Under the pieces are notes generated by a model. The model was not told the origin of the DNA. It saw nothing but the letters and a program-made list of their open reading frames with translations, and searched no databases. DNA of 64,000 nucleotides, taken from positions 1 through 64,000 of the forward strand of contig DASZDG010000125.1 in NCBI GenBank assembly GCA_035942255.1. The letters are read 5' to 3'. Positions 51,466 through 59,822 of the stretch are shown piece by piece; position 1 is the stretch's first letter, and each line of letters starts with the position of its first letter. The translations under genes and the position numbers were made by a program. The stretch comes from JALZEG01 sp035942255. Its GTDB lineage: Bacteria; Actinomycetota; CADDZG01; WHSQ01.

Positions 51466-52448
51466 TGGGTTCCTGGGACGGACGCAAGGTGATGGTGACC
51501 GGCGGCGAGGGCTTCATAGGGAGCAACCTCGTCGACCTCCTGCTCGAGGAGGGAGCCGACGTCCGCTGCCTCGTCCACTACAACCCCGGGGGGACGTGGG
51601 GGTGGCTCGGCGCGCGCGAGGACGACGTCGAGATCATCCCGGGTGACGTGCGCGACGGCGAGCGCGTGCAGCAGGCGGTCGAGGGGCGCGACGTGGTGCT
51701 CCACCTGGCGGCCCTCATCGGCATCCCCTACAGCTACGGGGCCCCCGAGAGCTACGTGCAGACGAACGTGCTCGGGACGTACAACATCCTCAACGCGGCG
51801 CGGCGGCACGACACGCCCCGGGTCGTGTGCACGTCCACGAGCGAGGTGTACGGGACCGCACGCACGGTGCCGATCGACGAGTCGCACCCGCTGCAGCCAC
51901 AGTCTCCCTACGCCGCCACGAAGGTCGGCGCCGACGCGCTGGCGATCAGCTTCCATCGCTCGTTCGAGCTCCCCGTGGCGATCATCCGGCCGTTCAACAC
52001 CTACGGCCCGCGCCAGTCCACGCGCGCGGTGATCCCGATGATCATCGGCCAGCTCTACAGCGACTCCGCCGAGGTGAAGCTCGGCGCGCTCAGCCCCACC
52101 CGCGACTTCAACTACGTCGAGGACACCGCACGCGGCTTCATGGCGATCGCCGACTCGGACCGCGCTCTCGGCGAGGTCGTGAACGTCGGCACGGGCCGCG
52201 AGGTCTCGATCGGCGACACCGTCGAGCTGCTGAAGGAGGTCACCGGCATCGACAAGCCGGTCGTGTCGGACGAGGAGCGCATGCGCCCCGGCGGCAGCGA
52301 GGTGCACAGGCTGCTGTGCGACAACACGCGCGCCCGGGAGTGGACCGGCTGGGAGCCGCGCGTGACGCTCGAGGAAGGCCTGCGCCGCACGGCGGAGTGG
52401 GTCCGGGAGAATCCCGGCTCGCTCAAGACGAAGAAGTACCACGTCTGA
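51465..52448 (+). CDS. legB: LegB-type NAD-dependent nucleotide-sugar 4,6-dehydratase
   Basis: The 327-aa extended SDR has VMVTGGEGFIGSNLVDLLLEE, HYNPGGTWGWL, HLAALIGIPYSYGAPESYV, TSTSEVYGTA, Tyr-Ala-Ala-Thr-Lys (Tyr-x3-Lys) and IRPFNTYGPRQS, and ends in KKYHV. These match Campylobacter-type LegB, which converts a GlcNAc nucleotide to its 4-keto-6-deoxy form. The later legionaminic acid steps (LegC, LegH, LegG, LegI, LegF) are not in the window, so the final sugar is unknown. ATG 51465 overlaps the preceding stop by one base. Confidence 0.87.
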   Translation: MGSWDGRKVMVTGGEGFIGSNLVDLLLEEGADVRCLVHYNPGGTWGWLGAREDDVEIIPGDVRDGERVQQAVEGRDVVLHLAALIGIPYSYGAPESYVQTNVLGTYNILNAARRHDTPRVVCTSTSEVYGTARTVPIDESHPLQPQSPYAATKVGADALAISFHRSFELPVAIIRPFNTYGPRQSTRAVIPMIIGQLYSDSAEVKLGALSPTRDFNYVEDTARGFMAIADSDRALGEVVNVGTGREVSIGDTVELLKEVTGIDKPVVSDEERMRPGGSEVHRLLCDNTRAREWTGWEPRVTLEEGLRRTAEWVRENPGSLKTKKYHV

Positions 52449-52454
52449 TCTTCG

Positions 52455-53828
52455 ATGCAGCCCGGCCTCTCGTTCGACCCCGGCTCCTCGGTCCACTTCG
52501 TCGGCATCGGCGGCGCGGGGATGTCGGCGATCGCGAAGGTGCTGCTCGAGCGCGGCGTGGCCGTGTCCGGATCCGACCTCAAGCCGTCGCGGCCGATGAC
52601 GCTGCTCGAGGCCATGGGCGCGCGCGTGCACGTCGGCCACGACGCGGTCCACGTCGGCGACGCGGACGCCGTTGTGGTGTCGTCGGCGATCCCCGATCGC
52701 AACCCCGAGCTGAGGGCCGCACGCGACACGGGCATCACGGTCGTCACCAGGGGCGAGGCCCTCGCGGCCGTGCTCCGCGGGGCGCGGTCGATCGTCGTCG
52801 CCGGGACGCACGGCAAGACCACGACGACGTCGATGATCGTGTCGGTCCTGCGCGCCGCGGGCGGGGACCCGACCTATCTCGTCGGTGGGGGGCTCAACGA
52901 CGCGGGGACGAACGCGAAGTCGGGCCGCGACGACGTGGCCGTCGCGGAGTCGGACGAGAGCGACGGGTCGTTCCTCTTGCTGCAGCCGCACGTCGGGGTC
53001 GTCACGAACGTCGAGGCCGACCACGTCGACTACTGGGCGTCGGACGAGGCGCTGCACGACGCCTTCCGGCGCTTCCTCGGCGCGACCGAGGGGGCCGCGG
53101 TCGTGCCCGCGGCGCAGCCCGAGGTCGTCTCGTGGGGCCGCGACGCGGGTGTCCGGTGCGTGACGTTCGGCGACGGAGCCGACGTATCCGCGTCGGCGGT
53201 CCGGCTCGACCCCGGAGGCGCGGCGTTCGACCTCGTCGCCGCCGGCGAGTCCCATCCGGTCGCCCTGCGGGTGCCCGGGATGCACAACGTCTCGAACGCG
53301 CTGGCGGCCGCGGCCGCCTGTCTCGAGACCGGGCTGTCACCCGCGGCAGTCGCCCACGGGCTCGGCGAGTACCGAGGCGTCGAGCGGCGCTGGCAGGTGA
53401 GGGGCGAGGCCCGCGGCGTCACCGTCGTCGACGACTACGCGCACCACCCGACGGAGGTACGGGCGACGCTGGGGGCCGCGCGGCCGGGCCCGTGGCGGAG
53501 GATCGTCGCGGTCTTCCAGCCGCACCGCTACTCGCGGACCCGCGCGTTCGCCCGTGAGTTCGGCGCGGCGTTCGGCGGCGCGGACCGCGTGGTCGTGACC
53601 GACGTCTACGGCGCCGGCGAGGAGCCGGTTCCGGGCGTGACGGGAAAGCTCGTCGCCGACGCGGTGTGCGGCGCCTATCCGGGCCGTCCCGTCGCATACC
53701 TGCCGCACCGCGACGAGCTGCTCTCGTACCTGGCGGCGACCGCGCGCCCCGGCGACGCGATCCTCACGCTCGGCGCGGGAGACGTGACGACCGTGGGCGA
53801 GGAGCTGCTCGAGAAGATCGGGGGCTGA
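52455..53828 (+). CDS. murC: UDP-MurNAc--L-alanine ligase MurC
   Basis: The 457-aa ligase begins with VHFVGIGGAGMSAIAKVLLERG, then has the ATP loop VAGTHGKTTTTSMI, VAESDESDGSFL, TNVEADHVDYW, and DDYAHHPTEV. It adds the first amino acid to UDP-MurNAc. It starts at ATG 52455, six bases after the LegB stop, so transcription passes through the inserted pair into murC. Confidence 0.96.
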   Translation: MQPGLSFDPGSSVHFVGIGGAGMSAIAKVLLERGVAVSGSDLKPSRPMTLLEAMGARVHVGHDAVHVGDADAVVVSSAIPDRNPELRAARDTGITVVTRGEALAAVLRGARSIVVAGTHGKTTTTSMIVSVLRAAGGDPTYLVGGGLNDAGTNAKSGRDDVAVAESDESDGSFLLLQPHVGVVTNVEADHVDYWASDEALHDAFRRFLGATEGAAVVPAAQPEVVSWGRDAGVRCVTFGDGADVSASAVRLDPGGAAFDLVAAGESHPVALRVPGMHNVSNALAAAAACLETGLSPAAVAHGLGEYRGVERRWQVRGEARGVTVVDDYAHHPTEVRATLGAARPGPWRRIVAVFQPHRYSRTRAFAREFGAAFGGADRVVVTDVYGAGEEPVPGVTGKLVADAVCGAYPGRPVAYLPHRDELLSYLAATARPGDAILTLGAGDVTTVGEELLEKIGG

Positions 53829-53829
53829 C

Positions 53830-54768
53830 GTGGACCTCGATGCGGTCGCGCGGGCGATGGAGGAGGCGCTCCCCGGGCGCGTCGCACGGGACGCCCCGCT
53901 CGCGCCGTTGACGACCTACAGGCTGGGCGGCCCCGCGGCGGTGCTGGTCGAGCCCTCGTCCGCGGACGACGTCGCGGCGTTCGCCGGTGTCCTACGCGGC
54001 GCGGGCGACGTTCCCGTCCTGGTCCTCGGGCGCGGGTCGAACACGGTCGTGTCCGACGGCGGGTGGCCCGGCATCGCCCTGCACGTCGGGTCGGGGCTGT
54101 CGTGGATCGAGGACGGTGCCTCACCGGGTGGCGTGCGCGCGGGCGCGGGCACGACGCTGCCCCAGCTCGCGAACTGGACCGCGCGGCGGTGCCTCGCCGG
54201 GCTCGAGTACCTCGTCTCGATACCGGGCTCCGTCGGCGGGGGAGTAAGGATGAACGCGGGCGCCCACGGTGGGGAGATCGCCGACACGCTGACCTCCGCG
54301 ACCGTCCTCGACCTCGGCTCGCTCGAGATGTCGACGTTCGCGGTGGAGGAGCTCGAGATGAGCTACCGGCGGTCGGCTCTCGGCCCCCGGCAGATCGTCA
54401 TAGATGCCCTCTTTTCCCTGGAACCGGCACCTCGCGCTGCTATAAGGGAACGCATGGAGTCGTATCGCAGGCACCGCGCCGCGACGCAGCCCGGTGCTGC
54501 GTCGAACGCCGGAAGCGTGTTCAAGAACCCGCCGGGTGACCACGCCGGCAGGCTGGTCGAGGCCGCGGGCTTGAAGGGCTTCAGCGTCGGCGGCGCGCGC
54601 GTGTCCGAGATGCACGCGAACTTCTTCGTCGCCGGCGACGGCGCCCGCGCCCAGGACGTGTTCGACCTCGTCCACACGGTGCGGGCGAAGGTGAAGGCCG
54701 CGTTCGGCGTCGAGCTCGAGCCCGAGGTCAGGTTCGCGGGGAGCTTCGCTGAGGGGACGGCGCGATGA
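53830..54768 (+). CDS. murB: UDP-N-acetylenolpyruvoylglucosamine reductase MurB
   Basis: The FAD enzyme that completes UDP-MurNAc. The 312-aa protein shows TYRLGGPAAVLVEP, VLGRGSNTVVSDGG (FAD site), IPGSVGGGVRMNAGAHGGEI, NAGSVFKNP with the proton-donating Ser, and LEPEVRFAG with the Glu. It starts at GTG 53830, one base after the murC stop, and overlaps ftsQ (ATGA-type). Confidence 0.96.
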   Translation: MDLDAVARAMEEALPGRVARDAPLAPLTTYRLGGPAAVLVEPSSADDVAAFAGVLRGAGDVPVLVLGRGSNTVVSDGGWPGIALHVGSGLSWIEDGASPGGVRAGAGTTLPQLANWTARRCLAGLEYLVSIPGSVGGGVRMNAGAHGGEIADTLTSATVLDLGSLEMSTFAVEELEMSYRRSALGPRQIVIDALFSLEPAPRAAIRERMESYRRHRAATQPGAASNAGSVFKNPPGDHAGRLVEAAGLKGFSVGGARVSEMHANFFVAGDGARAQDVFDLVHTVRAKVKAAFGVELEPEVRFAGSFAEGTAR

Positions 54769-55571
54769 CCCGCGTCCAGACCGACCCGCGCATCCGCCGC
54801 CGGCGCAACGACGTCGCCCGCGGCCGGAAGCGGAAGCTCCTGACGGTCGTGATCACGCTGGCCGTGCTCGCGCTCGCGACGTGGGGCGCGTTCTGGTCGC
54901 CGTTGCTGAGCGTGCGCGACGTCAAGCTGACGGGCGCGACGCACACGACCGCCGCGGAGGTCGCCGCGGCGGCCGGCCTGGGCCCCGACGACAACCTGCT
55001 GCTGCTCTCTGCGGGCGAGGTGGTCGAAGCCGCTCGCTCGCTGCCGTGGGTGGCCGACGCCGAGGTCGAGAGGCGCCTGCCGGGGACGGTGAAGGTCAAG
55101 GTCGTCGAGCGCAAGCCCGCGCTGGTGCTCTCGCTCGGCGTCGCGGCACGGTGGACGATCGACGCGCACGGCCACGTCCTCGCCGCGGGGCAGACCGAGC
55201 CCGGCCTCCCCGTCATCGGCGACGTCGAGGTCGGCGACATCAAGCCGGGCAAGCGCCTGAGTGGCGCGGTGATCGACGAGGTGCTGGCGACCTGGCGTTC
55301 CCTGCCCAAGAAGCTGGCGTCCGACGTGCAGGCGATCTTCGCCCCGAGCCTCGAGCGGATCTCGTTCACGCTCGTCGACGGGACCCAGGTGCGCTACGGA
55401 GCAGCGGAGCGCCTCGACGCGAAGAACGAGGTCTTGCTCGCCCTCCGCAAGCGCCTGGCGGAGGAGGGGAGGCTCGCGCTCTACGTGGACGTGCGGGTGC
55501 CGACGAGCCCGGCCGTCGGGCCGCCGCCTCCCGAGCTCCCCGAGACGACCCCGAACTTCGCCGCCCAGTAA
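54765..55571 (+). CDS. ftsQ: Cell division protein FtsQ
   Basis: The 268-aa bitopic protein has a basic cytoplasmic tail, one span (about 25-45, LTVVITLAVLALATWGAFW), an extracytoplasmic POTRA domain (SVRDVKLTGATHTTAAEV ... LPWVADAEVERRLPGTVKV) and the FtsQ beta-domain. It scaffolds FtsL and FtsB at the septum. ATG 54765 overlaps the murB stop. Confidence 0.94.
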   Translation: MTRVQTDPRIRRRRNDVARGRKRKLLTVVITLAVLALATWGAFWSPLLSVRDVKLTGATHTTAAEVAAAAGLGPDDNLLLLSAGEVVEAARSLPWVADAEVERRLPGTVKVKVVERKPALVLSLGVAARWTIDAHGHVLAAGQTEPGLPVIGDVEVGDIKPGKRLSGAVIDEVLATWRSLPKKLASDVQAIFAPSLERISFTLVDGTQVRYGAAERLDAKNEVLLALRKRLAEEGRLALYVDVRVPTSPAVGPPPPELPETTPNFAAQ

Positions 55572-55590
55572 CACCCCCGCCGCCGGGGTG
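55572..55590 (+). terminator. Weak hairpin after ftsQ
   Basis: CACCCC (55572-55577) pairs with GGGGTG (55585-55590) but no T-tract follows. It could attenuate rather than stop transcription before the ftsZ promoter. Confidence 0.35.
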
Positions 55591-55603
55591 CTCCGCGCCG
55601 CCC

Positions 55604-55631
55604 TTGACGGCCATTGCCTAAATGGTATATT
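55604..55631 (+). promoter_or_regulatory. ftsZ promoter
   Basis: TTGACG (55604-55609) and TATATT (55626-55631) with a 16-bp spacer. A second TTGACA at 55651-55656 inside GGTTGACATAACC, which has GGTT/AACC arms, lies downstream and may belong to a further promoter or operator. The leader to ATG 55815 is about 175 nt. Confidence 0.75.
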
Positions 55632-55814
55632 CCTCGACCGTTAGTTCAGGTTGACATAACCTTAAGGGTGAAGTCGAGACTCCAGGGTTCGCTCACCCAC
55701 TCTGACCAGGACAAACGCTCCGGAGCCGCGAGCGGCACGGAACGTTGAAGTCAGAGTCGAGGGATCGGAGTGAATTTGAAGACCACCCGGAAGACCACGC
55801 GAAGGAGGTCGCAG

Positions 55815-56927
55815 ATGGCGACGGGACCGCAGAACTACCTGGCCGTGATCAAGGTCGTGGGCATCGGCGGCGGAGGCGTGAACGCCGTCAACCGGATGAT
55901 CGAGGTCGGGCTCAAGGGGGTCGAGTTCATCGCGGTGAACACCGACGCCCAGGCCCTCTTGATGTCCGACGCCGACGTCAAGCTCGACATCGGCCGGGAG
56001 CTCACGCGCGGCCTCGGCGCCGGCGCCGACCCAGAGGTCGGCCGGCAGGCCGCCGAGGAGCATCGCGAGGAGATCGAGGAGGTCCTGAAGGGCGCCGACA
56101 TGGTCTTCATCACCGCCGGCAAGGGCGGCGGCACCGGGACCGGCGGCGCGCCGATCGTGGCCGAGATCGCCAAGTCGATGGGGGCGCTCACGATCGGCGT
56201 CGTCACGCGGCCGTTCGGCTTCGAAGGCCGGCAGCGCGCCACGAAGGCCGAGCACGGGATCGCGAACCTGAAGGACAAGGTCGACACGCTGATCGTCATC
56301 CCGAACGACCGGCTCCTCGACGTCGGCGACGCGACCACGTCGGTCCTCGAGGCGTTCCGGATGGCCGACGAGGTCCTGCTCCAGGGCGTCCAGGGCATCA
56401 CCGACCTCATCACGACGCCGGGCCTCATCAACCTCGACTTCGCCGACGTGAAGGCGGTCATGACCGACGCCGGCTCGTCGCTGATGGGCATCGGCCAGGC
56501 CCGCGGCGAGAACCGCGCCGCCGAGGCCGCACGGCTCGCGATCTCGTCGCCTCTGCTCGAGGCGTCGATCGACGGCGCCCGCGGCGTGCTCCTCAACATC
56601 GCCGGCGGGTCCGACCTCGGCCTCTTCGAGGTCAACGAGGCGGCCGGGATCATCTCGCAGGCCGCCCACCCGGACGCGAACATCATCTTCGGAGCGGTCG
56701 TCGACGACACGCTCGGCGACGAGGTGCGCGTGACCGTGATCGCCGCCGGGTTCGACCGCTGGGGGCAGCGCGAGGCCGAAGACCTCGTGAAGCCCGAGGA
56801 GGAGATCTTCTCGATCCCGGCAGTCGACGACTCCGAGCCGGCGTTCCTCGGCGAGACCGAGCGCGAGCGCCTGGTGTTCGACGCCGAGGAGGACCTCGAC
56901 ATCCCGTCGTTCCTCAGGAACGAATAG
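55815..56927 (+). CDS. ftsZ: Cell division GTPase FtsZ
   Basis: The tubulin-like ring protein. The 370-aa protein has the T-loops with GKGGGTGTGGAPIVAEIA (GTP signature), NTDAQAL, and NLDFADVKAVMTDAGSSLMGIG (catalytic T7 loop). The C-terminal conserved peptide is DIPSFLRNE, presumably binding SepF since ftsA is absent. Its linker is short, giving a compact protein. Start ATG 55815 has AAGGAGGT upstream; GTG 55770 would add a basic 15-residue tail without a ribosome site. Confidence 0.97.
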   Translation: MATGPQNYLAVIKVVGIGGGGVNAVNRMIEVGLKGVEFIAVNTDAQALLMSDADVKLDIGRELTRGLGAGADPEVGRQAAEEHREEIEEVLKGADMVFITAGKGGGTGTGGAPIVAEIAKSMGALTIGVVTRPFGFEGRQRATKAEHGIANLKDKVDTLIVIPNDRLLDVGDATTSVLEAFRMADEVLLQGVQGITDLITTPGLINLDFADVKAVMTDAGSSLMGIGQARGENRAAEAARLAISSPLLEASIDGARGVLLNIAGGSDLGLFEVNEAAGIISQAAHPDANIIFGAVVDDTLGDEVRVTVIAAGFDRWGQREAEDLVKPEEEIFSIPAVDDSEPAFLGETERERLVFDAEEDLDIPSFLRNE

Positions 56928-56952
56928 CCCCGGCGCAAACACGGCAAGTCTC

Positions 56953-56976
56953 GAAGGCGGCCTCCGGGCCGCCTTC
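56953..56976 (+). terminator. Hairpin after ftsZ
   Basis: A perfect 10-bp stem (56953-56962 with 56967-56976, loop TCCG) 25 bp after the ftsZ stop, without a following T-tract. A terminator of the GC-rich, T-poor kind common in actinobacteria is likely. Confidence 0.6.
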
Positions 56977-57047
56977 GTCGCGCCGGAGGAGGTGCGGCCC
57001 CCGGCGTAGAAGTCCTCGCGGACGAAGTCGGAAAGGGGGATCCGAGG

Positions 57048-57494
57048 ATGAAGAAGCTGATCGTTACGGGGCTGGTGGCCGCGGTCGTCGCGGGTGCGCT
57101 GATCGCGCCGGCGGAGGCAGGGAAGAAGAAGGAGAAGGCGCGCGTCGCCGAGGGGACGTACGACAACCCGGCCGTGGGCATCCCGGGGGTCGCGGGGACG
57201 TCGAACGCCGGCGGCGCGTACGAGTTCGGCACGATCGCCGGCGAGCGGTTCATCTCGGTCGAGGTCGACGACGACTCGGGCGGCTCGCCGACGCTTACGT
57301 TCTCGCAGAACACCGACACGAGCGACGACTCCTGGGAGATCTTCGCGACGGCGTGCGGCAAGACCGAGGAGCCGCTGCCGATCGAGGGCGGGCTGCCCGT
57401 GCGCGTCTCGGTGTACGCGACGCCGGGCGTCGGCCAGACGACGTGCGTCGGACCGGCCACGAGCGGGACGATCACCGCGACGTTCACCAAGTAG
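57048..57494 (+). CDS. Secreted beta-rich protein of unknown function
   Basis: The 148-aa protein has a signal peptide (MKKLIVTGLVAAVVAGALIA ... Ala-Glu-Ala) then a Lys-rich start (GKKKEKARVAEGTYDNP) and a beta-sandwich-like domain ending ATSGTITATFTK, with two Cys (FATACGK and TTCVGP) probably paired. Its layout resembles the two secreted paralogues at 6955-8132 (signal peptide, KKxK, acidic VEVDDDSGG strand), but identity is too low to call a paralogue by eye. It interrupts the ftsZ-pgeF series. Confidence 0.75.
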   Translation: MKKLIVTGLVAAVVAGALIAPAEAGKKKEKARVAEGTYDNPAVGIPGVAGTSNAGGAYEFGTIAGERFISVEVDDDSGGSPTLTFSQNTDTSDDSWEIFATACGKTEEPLPIEGGLPVRVSVYATPGVGQTTCVGPATSGTITATFTK

Positions 57495-57537
57495 ACGTGG
57501 AGCCGCGCCCGCCGGGCGCGTAGGACACTGGCGGGAC

Positions 57538-58275
57538 ATGCTCACACCGCGGCTCCACGAGCACACGTCCGGCGACCTCGTCTGGTTCGGAGACGACGCC
57601 GCGCGCGACGCGGGCGTCCTCGTCGCGTTCACCGCGCGTCTCGGCGGTGTCGGCAAGCCCCCCTACGACTCGCTGAACCTCGCGCTCCGGGTCGGCGACG
57701 AGCGCGCCGACGTGACGGAGAACCGCCGCCGGGCCGCGGCCGCGCTGGGGTTCGACCTGGACCGGCTCACGCTCGCGCGCCAGGTCCACGCCGCCGACGT
57801 GATCGACGCCGCCGCGGGCGACGCGGGCGTGCTCGGCGAGGCCGACGGGCTCTTCAGCGCGGCCCCCGGACCGGTACTCGCGATCCTCGCCGCCGACTGC
57901 GCCCCCGTCACGCTGTGGGGCAGCGCCGGCGTCGCGATCGTGCATGCGGGGTGGAGAGGTCTCGTCGCCGGCGTCGTGGCGAAGGGCGTGGAGCGGGTCG
58001 GCGAGGTGCACGCGGCCTGGGTCGGCCCCGCCATCCACGCGTGCTGCTACGAGGTCGGTCCCGAGGTCGTAGACGCGTTCCGCGACGCGGGCCTTCCGGT
58101 CGCCGACGAGTCGCACGTAGACCCGGGCCGCGCTGCCTGCGTCGCGCTTCGCCACGCGGGGGTCGAGCGTCTCGTGATGAGCGACGTGTGCACGTCCTGC
58201 GACCCCCGTTTCTTCTCCTACCGGCGCGACGGCGTCACCGGCCGGCACGGAGCGTTCGTCTCGCTGCTGCGATGA
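57538..58275 (+). CDS. pgeF: Polyphenol oxidase/purine nucleosidase family protein PgeF (YlmD/YfiH)
   Basis: The 245-aa protein shows the family motifs TARLGGVGKPPYDSLNLAL, QVHAADV (His), ILAADCAPVTLWG (Cys), VHAGWRGLVAGV (His) and the end TCCDPRFFSYRRDG. Members act on purine nucleosides and were formerly called laccase-like; proposed also to edit cell-wall precursor errors. It lies downstream of ftsZ as in many Gram-positives and overlaps the YggS gene (ATGA). Confidence 0.92.
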   Translation: MLTPRLHEHTSGDLVWFGDDAARDAGVLVAFTARLGGVGKPPYDSLNLALRVGDERADVTENRRRAAAALGFDLDRLTLARQVHAADVIDAAAGDAGVLGEADGLFSAAPGPVLAILAADCAPVTLWGSAGVAIVHAGWRGLVAGVVAKGVERVGEVHAAWVGPAIHACCYEVGPEVVDAFRDAGLPVADESHVDPGRAACVALRHAGVERLVMSDVCTSCDPRFFSYRRDGVTGRHGAFVSLLR

Positions 58276-58955
58276 CGCTGGCCGACAGGTACGAGAGCGT
58301 GCGAGCGCGGGTCGCCGCGGCGGCGCGCCGCGCAGGACGCGATCCCGGCGACGTGACGCTGGTCGCGGTCTCGAAGACGTGGCCGGCCGACGTGCTGGCG
58401 GAGGCGGCCGAGGGCGGCGTCGCGCTCTTCGGGGAGAACCGCGCACAGGAGCTGAAGGAGAAGCACGCGGTGCTCGGCTCCCGCGTCCGGTGGCACTTCG
58501 TAGGCCCCCTCCAGTCCAACAAGGTGCGCGCGGTCGTCGGCGTCGCGGAGCTCGTCCATTCCGTCGACCGCTACGGGCTCGCGGAGGCGATAGCGCGGCG
58601 CGCCCGGTCGCTCGGCCTCGTGCAGGACGTGCTCGTCGAGGTGAACGTCGGAGGCGAGGCGACCAAGCACGGCGTCGAGCCCGCGGGCGCCGTCCGGCTC
58701 GCGGAGGAGGTCGCCGCGCTGGACGGCGTGGCCGTCCGGGGGCTGATGGCGATCCCGCCCCGCGCCGAGGATCCGGAGGCGTCGAGGCCGTACTTCCGCG
58801 ACCTGGCGGCGTTGCGCGACCTGGTCGCCGCGTCCGTGGTGGGGGCACAGGAGCTCTCGATGGGCATGAGCGGCGACTTCGAGCAGGCGATCGAGGAGGG
58901 GGCGACGATCGTGCGCGTCGGCGAGGCGATCTTCGGCCCCCGCCGCACCCGCTGA
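58272..58955 (+). CDS. YggS-family PLP homeostasis protein
   Basis: The 227-aa protein binds PLP in a TIM-barrel: TLVAVSKTWPADVLAEA has the PLP-Lys, LFGENRAQEL, WHFVGPLQSNKVR, VLVEVNVGGEATKHG, and LSMGMSGDFEQAI at the phosphate site. YggS/YlmE proteins control free PLP and amino acid pools. ATG 58272 overlaps the pgeF stop; sepF follows after 56 bp. The order pgeF-yggS-sepF-yggT is the classic ylm arrangement. Confidence 0.95.
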   Translation: MTLADRYESVRARVAAAARRAGRDPGDVTLVAVSKTWPADVLAEAAEGGVALFGENRAQELKEKHAVLGSRVRWHFVGPLQSNKVRAVVGVAELVHSVDRYGLAEAIARRARSLGLVQDVLVEVNVGGEATKHGVEPAGAVRLAEEVAALDGVAVRGLMAIPPRAEDPEASRPYFRDLAALRDLVAASVVGAQELSMGMSGDFEQAIEEGATIVRVGEAIFGPRRTR

Positions 58956-59011
58956 GGCTCGAGTCCTAGCGCGACCGCCGAGGCTCCCGCTGGCGGGCTA
59001 TCCTTCCCGCC

Positions 59012-59506
59012 ATGGCCGGCGTGTGGAGGAAGACCCTCGTGTATCTCGGTCTCGTCGAGGACGACGAGCTCGACGAGTACGCGTACGAGGAGCACGAGGT
59101 CGAGGAGGAGCCCCGCCGCAGGCATTCGCGGCGCTCGAGCCAGGCCCCCGCAGCGCGCGACCCGATCGAGGACTACGCGCCTAAGCGAGAGGCGGTCGTG
59201 CGCTCGATCCCGACGCAGCCGCAGGCCCGCTTCCACCTCGTCAACCCGACCCAGTTCAAGGCCGATGCGCAGGAGGTCGGCGACAAGTTCCGCGAGGGCT
59301 TCTCCGTGCTGATGAACCTGCACGCGGCCGAGGGCCGCGAGCGCCAGCGCCTCATCGACTTCGCGAGCGGCCTCGCGTACGGGATGGGCGGCAGCATCCA
59401 GCCCGCGGGCGAGAACGTCATCCTGATCACGCCGCCGGGGGTACAGGTCTCCGCCGAGGAGAGGCAGCGCTTCCTCGAAGAGCGCGGCTTCTTCAATCAG
59501 GCATAG
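59012..59506 (+). CDS. sepF: Cell division protein SepF
   Basis: SepF anchors FtsZ to the membrane and does the work of FtsA here. The 164-aa protein has an N-terminal amphipathic helix (AGVWRKTLVYLGLV), an acidic/disordered linker (20-70) and the SepF core (75-155: VNPTQFKADAQEVGDKFREG, RLIDFASGLAYGMGGSI, FLITPPGV). TATCCT (58999-59004) lies 7 nt before the ATG, indicating a leaderless transcript independent of the genes upstream. Confidence 0.95.
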   Translation: MAGVWRKTLVYLGLVEDDELDEYAYEEHEVEEEPRRRHSRRSSQAPAARDPIEDYAPKREAVVRSIPTQPQARFHLVNPTQFKADAQEVGDKFREGFSVLMNLHAAEGRERQRLIDFASGLAYGMGGSIQPAGENVILITPPGVQVSAEERQRFLEERGFFNQA

Positions 59507-59521
59507 GCGGGGAGTGAACCC

Positions 59522-59773
59522 GTAGACATCCTCTGTGTCGCGCTCAACATCTACTACCTGATCCTGCTCGCGCGGATCATCCTGTCGTGGGTGACGATGT
59601 TCTGGTCCCCGCCCGCCGCCCTCTCGCCGGCGATCAGGGTCGTCTACGACCTGACCGAGCCGATCATGGGCTTCTTCCGCCGGTACATCCCGCCGGTCGG
59701 GGGCCTCGACCTCTCGCCGATCTTCATCTTCATCATCCTGTCGATCGTCCGCCGCCAGATCGGCTGCGGCTAG
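59522..59773 (+). CDS. YggT-family membrane protein with GTA at the expected start
   Basis: The 83-aa protein has two membrane spans (about 2-25 and 64-78) and the family motifs LARIILSWV and DLTEPIMGFFRRYIPPVGGLDLSP. YggT proteins are linked to division and osmotic behaviour. The codon at the family start (xDILCVAL) is GTA, 59522-59524, with GGGGAGTG ending 5 nt upstream; there is no ATG, GTG or TTG between the SepF stop and GTG 59591, which would cut off the first span. It is thus either a GTA start or a base change from GTG. Confidence 0.85.
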   Translation, partial: VDILCVALNIYYLILLARIILSWVTMFWSPPAALSPAIRVVYDLTEPIMGFFRRYIPPVGGLDLSPIFIFIILSIVRRQIGCG

Positions 59774-59822
59774 ACGCTCGCATTGCTCAATCGGCGGCTC
59801 GGTAGAACCGACGCACAGGGCG

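Noticed and set aside
59774..59822. tRNA-like segment before the lipoprotein gene
   Set aside because: Contains GCTCAATCGGCGG but no T-loop or acceptor stem; not a tRNA.
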